From contig JAJYDH010000097.1 in assembly GCA_021777685.1 (NCBI GenBank), positions 1 to 14,971 on the forward strand: a stretch of 14,971 nucleotides of DNA, read 5' to 3'. Shown one piece after another: positions 7,941 to 14,627 of the stretch (position 1 is its first letter; each line of letters opens with the position of its first letter). The translations under genes were made by a program, and so were the position numbers. The notes beneath the pieces were generated by a model. The model had not been told where the DNA came from. It made no database searches and saw only the letters and a list, made by a program, of their open reading frames with translations. The stretch comes from Planctomycetota bacterium. GTDB lineage: Bacteria > Planctomycetota > Planctomycetia > Isosphaerales > Isosphaeraceae.

Positions 7941-7958
7941 TCGGATCGATCGGATCGA
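7941..7958. repeat. Tandem 9-bp direct repeat in divergent spacer
   Basis: TCGGATCGA occurs twice back to back in the 155-260 base region between the leftward kinase gene and the rightward small membrane protein gene. It could be a regulator binding site. Short GATC-rich repeats also arise by chance in such DNA, so the functional claim is weak. Confidence 0.4.
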
Positions 7959-8046
7959 CCCGGCACGGGCCGATAACCCCACCTTGCCGGGGCGGCGGAT
8001 CGCCCGGAAGTTGGCCACGACCACAGTCCGATAGCTGGGGACGTTG

Positions 8047-8499
8047 ATGTGGGTCATCGTGTGCTTCGCGTTCCTCTTCGGCGTCGGGACCTGGACCGCC
8101 CGGCTGGGCGGGGCGTCCAGGCAGTATCACCAGAAGAATTCCAACTCCCGGACCCTGGCCGAGGTCTTCGGCGAGCAGGCCTGGAAGTCGGAATCGGATG
8201 TCAAGTTGAGGCGGCGGAACCTCGAAGAATTCCGCGAGGGGAAGGTCCCCGACGGCCTGCTGCCGGCCCAGAAGGATTTCCTCCGAGACCTCGACCAGGA
8301 CCCGAAGGCGACCCCCGAATATCGGAAATACCGGCGAAAGCTGATCGAGGACGGCGAGAAACTCCAGCTCGCCCCGCAGGAGGGCAACGCCGTCCTCTTC
8401 CGGAAGTTCGCCGAGCATCACGGGAAGCTCGCCCGGAAGTACGACCGGGCCCGGTGGCACCCCTGGCTCCCGGTCGAGCCCGACCCGCCGGTGCCCTGA
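8047..8499 (+). CDS. Hypothetical membrane-anchored protein
   Basis: I do not recognise the family. The 150-residue product starts with a hydrophobic helix (residues 1-16, V-I-V-C-F-A-F-L-F-G-V-G) that could be a signal anchor. It is followed by a strongly charged, mostly helical, Lys/Arg/Glu-rich domain and a Pro-rich end (W-H-P-W-L-P-V-E-P-D-P-P). Codons end almost always in G or C, as in other genes here, which argues that this strand rather than the open antisense frame is coding. ATG 8047 has GGGGA about 6 bases upstream. A TTG three bases earlier is less likely. It is divergent from the sensor kinase, with a shared promoter region, so co-regulation is possible. It could be an inner-membrane protein with its charged part in the cytoplasm or periplasm. 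Confidence 0.7.
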   Translation: MWVIVCFAFLFGVGTWTARLGGASRQYHQKNSNSRTLAEVFGEQAWKSESDVKLRRRNLEEFREGKVPDGLLPAQKDFLRDLDQDPKATPEYRKYRRKLIEDGEKLQLAPQEGNAVLFRKFAEHHGKLARKYDRARWHPWLPVEPDPPVP

Positions 8500-8688
8500 C
8501 TGAGGCCGACGATCCTCCCTTCGCCCGGCCCTGGACGTTTTTCTCGTCGCCGAGACGATTTATGGATATCCGGTGGAAATACGAGATCTGAAATTTGAAA
8601 TTAAAATTATATATTATTTTTATATTGAAAGCATTCTGGTGGTAATTATCGTCGTCATTTTTTATGTGAAAAGCGCCTTCGACCGGCG

Positions 8689-8727
8689 AAAAAGCCCCAC
8701 CGGAGGCATTGAGCCTGCCGGTGGGGC
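8689..8727 (-). terminator. Rho-independent terminator-like hairpin facing the minus strand
   Basis: Arms GCCCCACCGG (8694-8703) and CCGGTGGGGC (8718-8727) pair perfectly over 10 bp. An inner AGGC/GCCT stem follows, with a 5-base loop and one bulged G. Five A at 8689-8693 become TTTTT right after the stem when read on the minus strand, the classical intrinsic terminator layout. On the plus strand no T-run follows. No minus-strand gene ends here, so either an unrecognised minus transcript exists or the hairpin serves the plus-strand gene ending at 8499. Confidence 0.65.
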
Positions 8728-8793
8728 CGGGGCGGCCGACATCCTGGCGATCGTCCCCAATCTCGATGTCGGACTCGGCCCATCGTACACGCT

Positions 8794-8801
8794 TGACGTC
8801 A
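8794..8801. promoter_or_regulatory. TGACGTCA palindrome upstream of the XRE gene
   Basis: A perfect 8-base palindrome lies 8 bases before the larger GTGAGCC/GGCTCAC palindrome. The close spacing of two palindromes upstream of a DNA-binding protein gene hints at a control region. Eight-base palindromes are common by chance, so confidence is low. Confidence 0.3.
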
Positions 8802-8808
8802 TGGACCT

Positions 8809-8823
8809 GTGAGCCGGGCTCAC
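8809..8823. promoter_or_regulatory. 15-base perfect palindrome, candidate operator
   Basis: GTGAGCC-G-GGCTCAC is a perfect 7-1-7 inverted repeat 72 bases upstream of the XRE gene start and next to an A/T-rich ATAAAAT. XRE-family proteins bind as dimers to such palindromes and often control their own genes, so it is a reasonable autoregulatory operator. This is inferred from position and symmetry only. Confidence 0.45.
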
Positions 8824-8895
8824 ATAAAATGGAGGAGAAGGCGGGATCGATTACAATTGAGGCGGCGGATCGGCCGTCGGAGGGGACGCCGGGCC

Positions 8896-9606
8896 ATGCG
8901 GGACGAGGTCGGGAGCAACGGGCATGCCCTCCGCATCGAGGCGGGCCGCCCCTCCGTCGACGAGGCGTATGAGCGGGTGGTCGGGGAGTTCCTGGCGAAG
9001 ACCCCGCTTGACCGCGACGAGACCTTCGCCGCCCTGGTGGCCAAGCGGTTCCGCGAAGGCCCGGCGCGGGTCTGCTCGAAGGCGATCGGCGACTGGATCG
9101 AGCGCCGGCTGGTCGAGCTGGGCTGGACCCAGCAGGAGCTGGCCGACCGGGTGGGGGTGGACCGGTCGGCGGTGGCCCGGTGGACGGCGGGCGGGACGCT
9201 CTCGCTCGGCCACCTGGTCCTGGTCCTGATCGAGTTCCGGGGCGAGTTCGCCGACCTCCCCTGGCCCGCCCGCCGGGAGCTGGCGCTGGAGGCGTACATG
9301 GCCACGCTGGCGTTCGTCCGGTCGAGGCTGGAGCCCGAAGGCCCGGCGCGGACGCTCGACCGCGAGCAGTTCTGGTGCCTCTATCACCTGTTCGCCGAGC
9401 CCGACTGGGAGCGAGCGGTCCGGTCGAAGGACCGGGCCCGGATCAAGGCCGAGGCCGCGCGGATCGCGACCCGGGCGGGCGCCAGCCTCGGCCACGCGCC
9501 CAGGCAGGTCGAAGGCGCCGAAGCCCTCCGTCGACTGGTCGAGGAGTGGGCGGCGGCCTGGGTGGTCTGCCTCAAGCTCCTCCCGAACGATTGGGCCATC
9601 CGATGA
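8896..9606 (+). CDS. XRE-family helix-turn-helix DNA-binding protein
   Basis: The 236-residue protein carries a Cro/C1-type helix-turn-helix at about residues 66-112: L-G-W-T-Q-Q-E-L-A-D-R-V-G-V-D-R is the scaffold and turn, and S-A-V-A-R-W-T-A-G-G the recognition helix. The ~60 N-terminal and ~120 C-terminal residues match no domain I know. The C-terminal part is rich in Trp, Arg and Ala and looks helical, possibly a dimerisation or partner-binding domain. ATG 8896 is preceded by GGAGGGG about 10 bases upstream. A GTG at 8809 in the same frame would add an Arg-rich stretch that looks non-coding and would overlap the palindrome. The stop overlaps the start of the next gene (ATGA), so the two products are made together. 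Probably a transcription regulator linked to the membrane partner. Confidence 0.85.
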   Translation: MRDEVGSNGHALRIEAGRPSVDEAYERVVGEFLAKTPLDRDETFAALVAKRFREGPARVCSKAIGDWIERRLVELGWTQQELADRVGVDRSAVARWTAGGTLSLGHLVLVLIEFRGEFADLPWPARRELALEAYMATLAFVRSRLEPEGPARTLDREQFWCLYHLFAEPDWERAVRSKDRARIKAEAARIATRAGASLGHAPRQVEGAEALRRLVEEWAAAWVVCLKLLPNDWAIR

Positions 9607-10310
9607 GCACCAAGCTGGAAACCCTGGTCGGCTACCTCTCCGGCCGGGCGGACGACCCGAAGCTCCTCGACGAGCTGGCCGACCCTTCGAGCGAGGCCAG
9701 CCGCTTCCTGGAGTCGACCCGCGAGCGTTCTCGGGCCCTGATCGGCGGCCCGACGGGCGATGAAAGGGTCGGTCGCCCGAGAGGGCGAGTCGCGCGGGCC
9801 CTGGCGATCGTTGCCCTGATCGCGGCGGGCCTGACCGCGCTCGGATTCGCGATCCGGCTCGCCGACGGCCGGCTCCGTCGCGTCGAAACGGCACTCGCCA
9901 GGTCTGAATCGGAGTCTCGGGAGAAGGACCGCCGGCTCGAAGCCGCCCTCGCCCGGCTCGCCGAGTCGACGCCCTCCCTCGACCCGATCGCCGGCGCGCT
10001 CGGGCGGGTCGAGGCCGGCTTCGGCCGGTTGGAGAGGCGGATCGACGCCCTCGACCGCAAGCCCGAGCCCCCCCCTGCCCCGAAGGCCGACCCGACCGCC
10101 GAGCATGTCCGCGACGACCTGGCCGCCCTCCGGCATGAAATGTCGGCCGCCGAGAAGGCGAACGCCCGGCAGTTCGAGGAGCTTCGGGCGTCGGTCCAGG
10201 AAGTGGCCCGCCTCCTTCGGCTCCTGCGCAGCCAGTCGCAGCCGCCCGAGCCCGCCCCCCCGTTCCCGAACACCCGCCCTTCGGGCGCGGACCCTCGCCG
10301 GGGGCCGTGA
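9603..10310 (+). CDS. Single-pass membrane protein with coiled-coil domain, partner of the XRE protein
   Basis: No family recognised. The 235-residue product has an N-terminal segment of about 60 residues (Y-L-S-G-R-A-D-D, L-L-D-E-L-A-D-P-S-S) resembling the short cytoplasmic part of anti-sigma-like proteins. One transmembrane helix follows (about 64-85, A-L-A-I-V-A-L-I-A-A-G-L). Then come two Ala/Arg/Glu/Leu-rich coiled-coil stretches (87-152 and 165-210) split by a Pro-rich linker (153-164), and a Pro-rich tail. Arg before the helix fits an N-in orientation, with the coiled coil outside the cytoplasm. The start ATG overlaps the stop of the XRE gene (ATGA), implying translational coupling. 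The gene ends 19 bases from the convergent Rieske gene. A sensor or tether for the XRE protein is plausible but inferred. A structural role in the envelope is an alternative. Confidence 0.75.
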   Translation: MSTKLETLVGYLSGRADDPKLLDELADPSSEASRFLESTRERSRALIGGPTGDERVGRPRGRVARALAIVALIAAGLTALGFAIRLADGRLRRVETALARSESESREKDRRLEAALARLAESTPSLDPIAGALGRVEAGFGRLERRIDALDRKPEPPPAPKADPTAEHVRDDLAALRHEMSAAEKANARQFEELRASVQEVARLLRLLRSQSQPPEPAPPFPNTRPSGADPRRGP

Positions 10311-10329
10311 GTCGTCCGCGAATCTCCGG

Positions 10330-11460
10330 TCAATCGGCGGTGTCCAGCGTCGGCTCCGCCGGCCGGACCACGAGCCGATCGAGGGCGTAGAGCAGGTCCT
10401 CGCGGTCGGAATAGGGGCCCGGCGAATAGGACCTCGACCGGAGGCCGAGCTGGGTCAATTCGGAGACGTGCCAGTCCTGGCGGTTGGTCAGGTCCCAGAA
10501 CTCGACGACCTTGGCGATGTTGAAGTCGGGCCGGGCGAGTTCTTCGGGGCGGACGTGGAAGTCGCAGATGATCTCGGTCCGGTCGCGGGCGAGCGGGCGG
10601 AGGAGGTGGGTGATCATGTAATCGGGGTGGAGGCTCAGCATCAAATTCGGCAAAAGGACGTAGAAATAGACGTGCCTGCGGTCGGCCTCGGCCAGGGCGG
10701 GGAGGGTCGCCAGGCCGGATTTCCCGCCCATCGCCAGGGTCTCGACGCCGTCGCGGAGTTCCATCCGGCCGCCGAGGTAGGTCGAGGTCGCCGGCTCGTT
10801 CTCGCCGCTCAGGTAGTGCGAAAGCTCCTGGAGGGCCGGGTGGATCAGGGGGCAGTGGAGGCACTCGGAGAAGTTCTGGAGGATCAGCTTCCAGTTCGCC
10901 GCGACGTCGTAGACGATCCGATGAGCCCTCCGAAGCTCGCCCATGCCCCAGGGCCGGAACTTCGCCGGCAGGTCGCCGAGCTGGGCTCCGAGCGGGGTCG
11001 GATCGTGGCCGAGGTGGACGAACAGGTGCCCGTCCCACCGGGCCAGGGCGACCGGCCTGAGCGAGTAATCGGCCTTACGGAAGCGGGGCCCTTCGTCCAT
11101 GTGGGGGGCGCCGACGAGTCGCCCCTGGAGGTCGTAAGTCCAGGCGTGATAAGGGCACTGGATGCGCCGGCCGGGCTGGCATTCGGGCTCGTTCAGGAGT
11201 CTGGTACCGCGATGCCGGCAGACGTTGTAGAAGGCGCGGATCTCGTCGTCCTCGCCCCGAACGAGGATCAGGCTCTCGTCGGCGACCTCGCGGACGATCG
11301 CTTCGCCGGGGCGGGCGAGCTCGTCCTCGCGGCCGACGCAGGCCCACATCCGGGCGAAGAACCGCTCGCGTTCTTCGACAAAATGGTCGGCGTCGATGTA
11401 ATAGCGGGCCGGGAGGGTCCGGGCGTCGAGGGGCAGCTCGTCCCTGGGCGTCGCGTCCAT
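10330..11460 (-). CDS. Rieske non-haem iron oxygenase, alpha (catalytic) subunit
   Basis: The 376-residue protein has an N-terminal Rieske [2Fe-2S] domain with C81-R-H83 and C102-P-Y-H105, and a catalytic domain with N196-F-S-E-C-L-H202-C-P-L-I-H207-P. His202, His207 and probably Asp323 (F-W-D-L-T-N) bind the mononuclear iron. The motif and the S-P-G-P-Y-S segment near the end match the branch containing choline, glycine betaine, stachydrine and carnitine oxygenases, but the substrate cannot be fixed from sequence. These enzymes activate O2 to hydroxylate or demethylate small cytoplasmic substrates, using electrons from a reductase or ferredoxin. The gene starts at ATG 11460, 15 bases after the ferredoxin gene ends, so the ferredoxin is the probable donor or an accessory. 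No beta subunit or flavin reductase gene is in the window. Confidence 0.95.
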   Translation of the reverse strand: MDATPRDELPLDARTLPARYYIDADHFVEERERFFARMWACVGREDELARPGEAIVREVADESLILVRGEDDEIRAFYNVCRHRGTRLLNEPECQPGRRIQCPYHAWTYDLQGRLVGAPHMDEGPRFRKADYSLRPVALARWDGHLFVHLGHDPTPLGAQLGDLPAKFRPWGMGELRRAHRIVYDVAANWKLILQNFSECLHCPLIHPALQELSHYLSGENEPATSTYLGGRMELRDGVETLAMGGKSGLATLPALAEADRRHVYFYVLLPNLMLSLHPDYMITHLLRPLARDRTEIICDFHVRPEELARPDFNIAKVVEFWDLTNRQDWHVSELTQLGLRSRSYSPGPYSDREDLLYALDRLVVRPAEPTLDTAD

Positions 11461-11475
11461 CGGGCGGCCTCCGGT

Positions 11476-11724
11476 TCAGCCTGCTCCCGCCTTCTCGCCG
11501 TCGATCCCGATCGCCTCCACCGGGCATTCTTCCATCGCCGCGAGGCAGGATGTCTCCTCATCGGGCGTGGTCGGCTGCTTGAGGACGTAGCTGTACCCCT
11601 CGTCGTCGAGCCGGACGAAGTTGCCCGGCGCGGTCTCGCGGCAGAGGTCGCAGTCGATGCAGGTCACGTCGACGTAGAACCGGCCGGGGACGTTCTCGGG
11701 GACTCTCTGGTCGATATCGGCCAT
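11476..11724 (-). CDS. Small [4Fe-4S] ferredoxin
   Basis: The 82-residue protein has one cluster motif, C22-I-D-C25-D-L-C28, and the distal C67-P-V-E-A-I. That makes four Cys ligands for a single [4Fe-4S] cluster. An extra Cys60 may form a disulfide or be spare, as in single-cluster ferredoxins of the Desulfovibrio type. The Asp- and Glu-rich surface fits an electron carrier in the cytoplasm. Length and motif spacing match the family. The start ATG at 11724 has only a weak GAG upstream. It lies 15 bases before the Rieske oxygenase gene on the same strand, so it most likely passes electrons to that enzyme. A [4Fe-4S] carrier is less usual for Rieske oxygenases than a [2Fe-2S] protein or FNR-type reductase. 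Confidence 0.92.
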   Translation of the reverse strand: MADIDQRVPENVPGRFYVDVTCIDCDLCRETAPGNFVRLDDEGYSYVLKQPTTPDEETSCLAAMEECPVEAIGIDGEKAGAG

Positions 11725-11771
11725 TTTACTCGGAGTTTCTCGGCGTTTCGAGGCCCGGGGCCGGCCTGCCG

Positions 11772-12440
11772 CTAGCCCAGACCCGCGACGAAGTCCGCAT
11801 GTTCGCGCGTGGCGAGCCCCCGGTCGAGGGTCGCCAGGAGCGAGGGCCCATCGTCGGCGAACAGGGCGACGGGATCGAGCCAGAGGCCGGGGAAGCTTTG
11901 AGAACGATAGATCCCGTCGGGGCCCGGGCCGACCCTCACGAGCCGATCCCCCTGGCGGGCATGCCAGAAGACCTCGTCGGGATTGATGGCGAAGACGACG
12001 TATTCCAGGGCCCCGGCCCGCTCATACTCGGCGAGCTTGGCGCCGAGGTCGATCGACCTGGATGAGTCGGCGACCTCGACGATCAGCTCGGGGCACCCGC
12101 CGACATACTTGCCGACGTCGCGACTCCGGCCGCCCTTGGCGGGCACGATCCTCAGCCAGCAATCGGGCTGGAACTCGTTGTCATCGTCGAGGATCGTCGT
12201 GGTGTTGTGCGAGACCTGCGTGCCAGGGGTCCGGAACTTGTAATAATTGAGCCACGTCACCGCGTTCGCGTCCACGATCCCGTGCGGGTTCCCCGAAGGG
12301 CTGGGCATGACGACGACCCCTCCGATCAGCTCGGCCCTCGTCCCGGGCGGCATGGCGTGATATCGGGCGTGGAATTCCGGCTGTCGGAGACGTTGCCCGG
12401 CCCAGAGGGGCGGGGCGGAGGTGCGTTCGGCCGTGCTCAT
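11772..12440 (-). CDS. Uma2 family (DUF820) putative endonuclease
   Basis: The 222-residue protein fits the Uma2 restriction-endonuclease-like fold (PD-(D/E)XK). Landmarks are A-E37-L-I-G-G-V-V-V-M-P, N-P-H53-G, F-Q-P-D93-C-W-L, C-P-E118-L-I-V-E122-V-A-D-S-S, and D131-L-G-A-K135-L-A-E-Y followed by A-L-E-Y-V-V-F. Asp93, Glu122 and Lys135 would form the active site. Uma2 proteins are abundant in cyanobacteria and planctomycetes, often as many paralogues. Their biological role is unproven, and a DNA-cleaving activity is inferred from the fold. I chose ATG 12440, which has GGAGG 8 bases upstream, over an in-frame GTG at 12470 with no ribosome site. The 61-base gap upstream contains an A/T-rich stretch (AAATCATTAAAAAT on the minus strand) that may be an internal promoter. 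Confidence 0.9.
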   Translation of the reverse strand: MSTAERTSAPPLWAGQRLRQPEFHARYHAMPPGTRAELIGGVVVMPSPSGNPHGIVDANAVTWLNYYKFRTPGTQVSHNTTTILDDDNEFQPDCWLRIVPAKGGRSRDVGKYVGGCPELIVEVADSSRSIDLGAKLAEYERAGALEYVVFAINPDEVFWHARQGDRLVRVGPGPDGIYRSQSFPGLWLDPVALFADDGPSLLATLDRGLATREHADFVAGLG

Positions 12441-12501
12441 CGCTGTCCCTCCGCCCGGATGGTCGCGCACTCCCGCTCTGGCCCTGGCACGAGACGGATT
12501 T

Positions 12502-12753
12502 TTAATGATTTGCTGGCCTGACCGAGATTTCCAGCGGCTCGATCGACTCGATGAGCATCAGGGAGAGCTTGATCCAGGTCCCCTCGGCGTCGGGGACGTC
12601 GGCGAGCGGGTCGAAGATGGTCAGGGTGGACCGTCCCACCTGGACGACCTCGGGATGCCTGACCTCGAAATCCCGGCCGCTCGCGGTGTGGATGCGAAAC
12701 GGCCGAAATGGCTCGGCCGCGATGTGGCCGAGCACTTCCCGGGGGGTCATCAT
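12502..12753 (-). CDS. Short conserved-type hypothetical protein with P-F-R-P-F-R core
   Basis: The 83-residue product begins M-M-T-P-R-E-V-L-G-H-I and contains P-F-R-P-F-R-I-H-T-A-S-G-R, F-E-V-R-H-P-E-V-V-Q-V-G-R and L-I-E-S-I-E-P. I recall similar short proteins as frequent in planctomycete genomes, often in several copies, but with no assigned function. The alternation of short beta-like segments suggests a small barrel or RNA/DNA-binding fold, which is a guess. Two ATG codons lie in tandem at the start. The gene starts 21 bases after ilvC ends, with a GGGAC-G-GTCCC palindrome between them, so it is probably transcribed with ilvC. It has no signal peptide and would be cytoplasmic. Confidence 0.75.
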   Translation of the reverse strand: MMTPREVLGHIAAEPFRPFRIHTASGRDFEVRHPEVVQVGRSTLTIFDPLADVPDAEGTWIKLSLMLIESIEPLEISVRPANH

Positions 12754-12774
12754 GGGACGGTCCCACTTGATGTC

Positions 12775-13779
<1,005 letters not shown>

Positions 13780-13829
13780 CGTTGCGAGTCTCTCGGGAAA
13801 AGGGGATTCGGTCGAGGGTTCGGGTCGGG

Positions 13830-14144
13830 TCAGAGCCGCGAGGGGATCGGGTTCTCGAAGTCCATGTTCGCGATCGACTTCTTGGTCTCTTCGGGGGTCA
13901 GCAGGAGGAGGACGGTGATCTGAGTCTGTGTGTCTTCCGGCAATTCCGAGAGGATTTTCCAGATCTGATCATGTCGTAAAGCTTTGTCCAGGCCACGGAA
14001 ATCGGGATCGATGATCCGGATGCGAATGGACCCCGAATTTTGACGGTAGGAGGCGATTTCCGCCCGAGGATGCGATTGTCTGTACGGTACGAGTACGTCC
14101 AGGATCGCGATCACGTCCGGGTCGTCGCTGATGAGCTGTTCCAT
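13830..14144 (-). CDS. Hypothetical partner protein of the HEPN gene
   Basis: The 104-residue protein has no assigned function that I know. It contains V-L-V-P-Y-R-Q-S-H-P-R-A-E-I-A-S-Y-R-Q-N-S, then S-I-R-I-R-I-I-D-P-D-F-R-G, an Asp/Lys-rich helix, and I-T-V-L-L-L-L-T-P-E-E-T-K-K-S. It reads as a compact alpha/beta protein without signal peptide or membrane segment. Its ATG directly follows the stop of the HEPN gene (TGA then ATG, no gap), so the two are translationally coupled. HEPN genes are often paired with a small second gene that acts as antitoxin. That role is possible here but this is not the usual MNT nucleotidyltransferase: no G-S-x10-D-x-D motif is present. It ends 50 bases before ilvC. 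Confidence 0.75.
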   Translation of the reverse strand: MEQLISDDPDVIAILDVLVPYRQSHPRAEIASYRQNSGSIRIRIIDPDFRGLDKALRHDQIWKILSELPEDTQTQITVLLLLTPEETKKSIANMDFENPIPSRL

Positions 14145-14585
14145 TCACAGCCTCCCTTCGATCCGGCCGAGTATCAGGTCGGTCGAGTCCAGGAACTGGC
14201 GAGCCTCGCGGAAGGTTCGATCGCCCGGGATGTAACGCAGGCCGACGAACCAGACGTCATGGACATAGGTCAAGGCCCTGGTGATCGCCGGCGGAGGGCG
14301 AGGCCCGCCACGCTCGACGTAAACCTCTCGCAGGCGGTTGATCTCATGCCAGCCACTCCCCCGGAACGACTCGGCTGTCGCCTGCCAGCGGGCCTTCGAC
14401 CCGGTCGCGAGGATCAGGGCCTTGAGGCCGCATTCGACCGAATAGCCCGCGAGGTAGATCGTCGCGGCATATCGCTCGCCGTCGAACAAAAATCGGGCCT
14501 CGTCGAGCCGTTGGAGGGCAACCCTGATGAACGATCTCGGTTCCTCGGGAAACCAGGCTGATTCGCGGGAGAAACGCTTGGCCAT
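14145..14585 (-). CDS. HEPN domain-containing protein
   Basis: The 146-residue protein matches the HEPN pattern (PF05168-like). A first helix carries A23-L-Q-R-L-D-E-A-R-F-L-F. G-E-R-Y-A-A-T-I-Y-L-A-G-Y-S-V-E51-C-G-L-K55-A-L-I follows. Next is R75-G-S-G-W-H80-E-I-N-R-L, which contains an R-x4-H arrangement as in HEPN ribonucleases, and the last helices complete the bundle. HEPN proteins include RNase toxins and nucleotide-binding helpers. Catalysis here is unproven, because the R-x4-H sits in a loop rather than the usual final helix. The start ATG 14585 has AGGA about 10 bases upstream. The gene is followed without a gap by its partner and sits between ilvN (42 bases away) and ilvC, an odd place for a toxin-like gene. 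Cytoplasmic. Confidence 0.8.
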   Translation of the reverse strand: MAKRFSRESAWFPEEPRSFIRVALQRLDEARFLFDGERYAATIYLAGYSVECGLKALILATGSKARWQATAESFRGSGWHEINRLREVYVERGGPRPPPAITRALTYVHDVWFVGLRYIPGDRTFREARQFLDSTDLILGRIEGRL

Positions 14586-14627
14586 GTGACGGGAATCCTG
14601 ACCGGCGGCCTTCGGCGTCCCGTACGC

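Larger units (their letters stand above)
8500..8895. other. Gene-free stretch with AT-rich patch, hairpin and palindromes
   Basis: This 396-base stretch separates two rightward genes. It holds an AT-rich patch (8581-8640, 12 G/C in 60 bases), then a strong hairpin at 8694-8727 and two palindromes at 8794-8801 and 8809-8823. A TACAAT at 8852-8857 resembles a sigma-70 -10 box for the downstream XRE gene, but no -35 match is seen 16-18 bases before it. A GTG-started open frame at 8573-8812 crosses the AT patch and hairpin and is probably chance. Confidence 0.6.

Noticed and set aside
7924..8460. A minus-strand open frame opposite the small membrane protein
   Set aside because: Codon third positions and the ribosome binding site favour the plus-strand gene at 8047.
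8573..8812. A GTG-started small ORF with a hydrophobic segment (I-L-V-V-I-I-V-V-I-F)
   Set aside because: The hydrophobic run comes from A/T-rich codons, the frame crosses a terminator-like hairpin and no Shine-Dalgarno is present. Not excluded, but unsupported.
10105..11775. A 556-codon plus-strand open frame across the Rieske and ferredoxin genes
   Set aside because: Antisense shadow of two clear metalloprotein genes. No recognisable domain.
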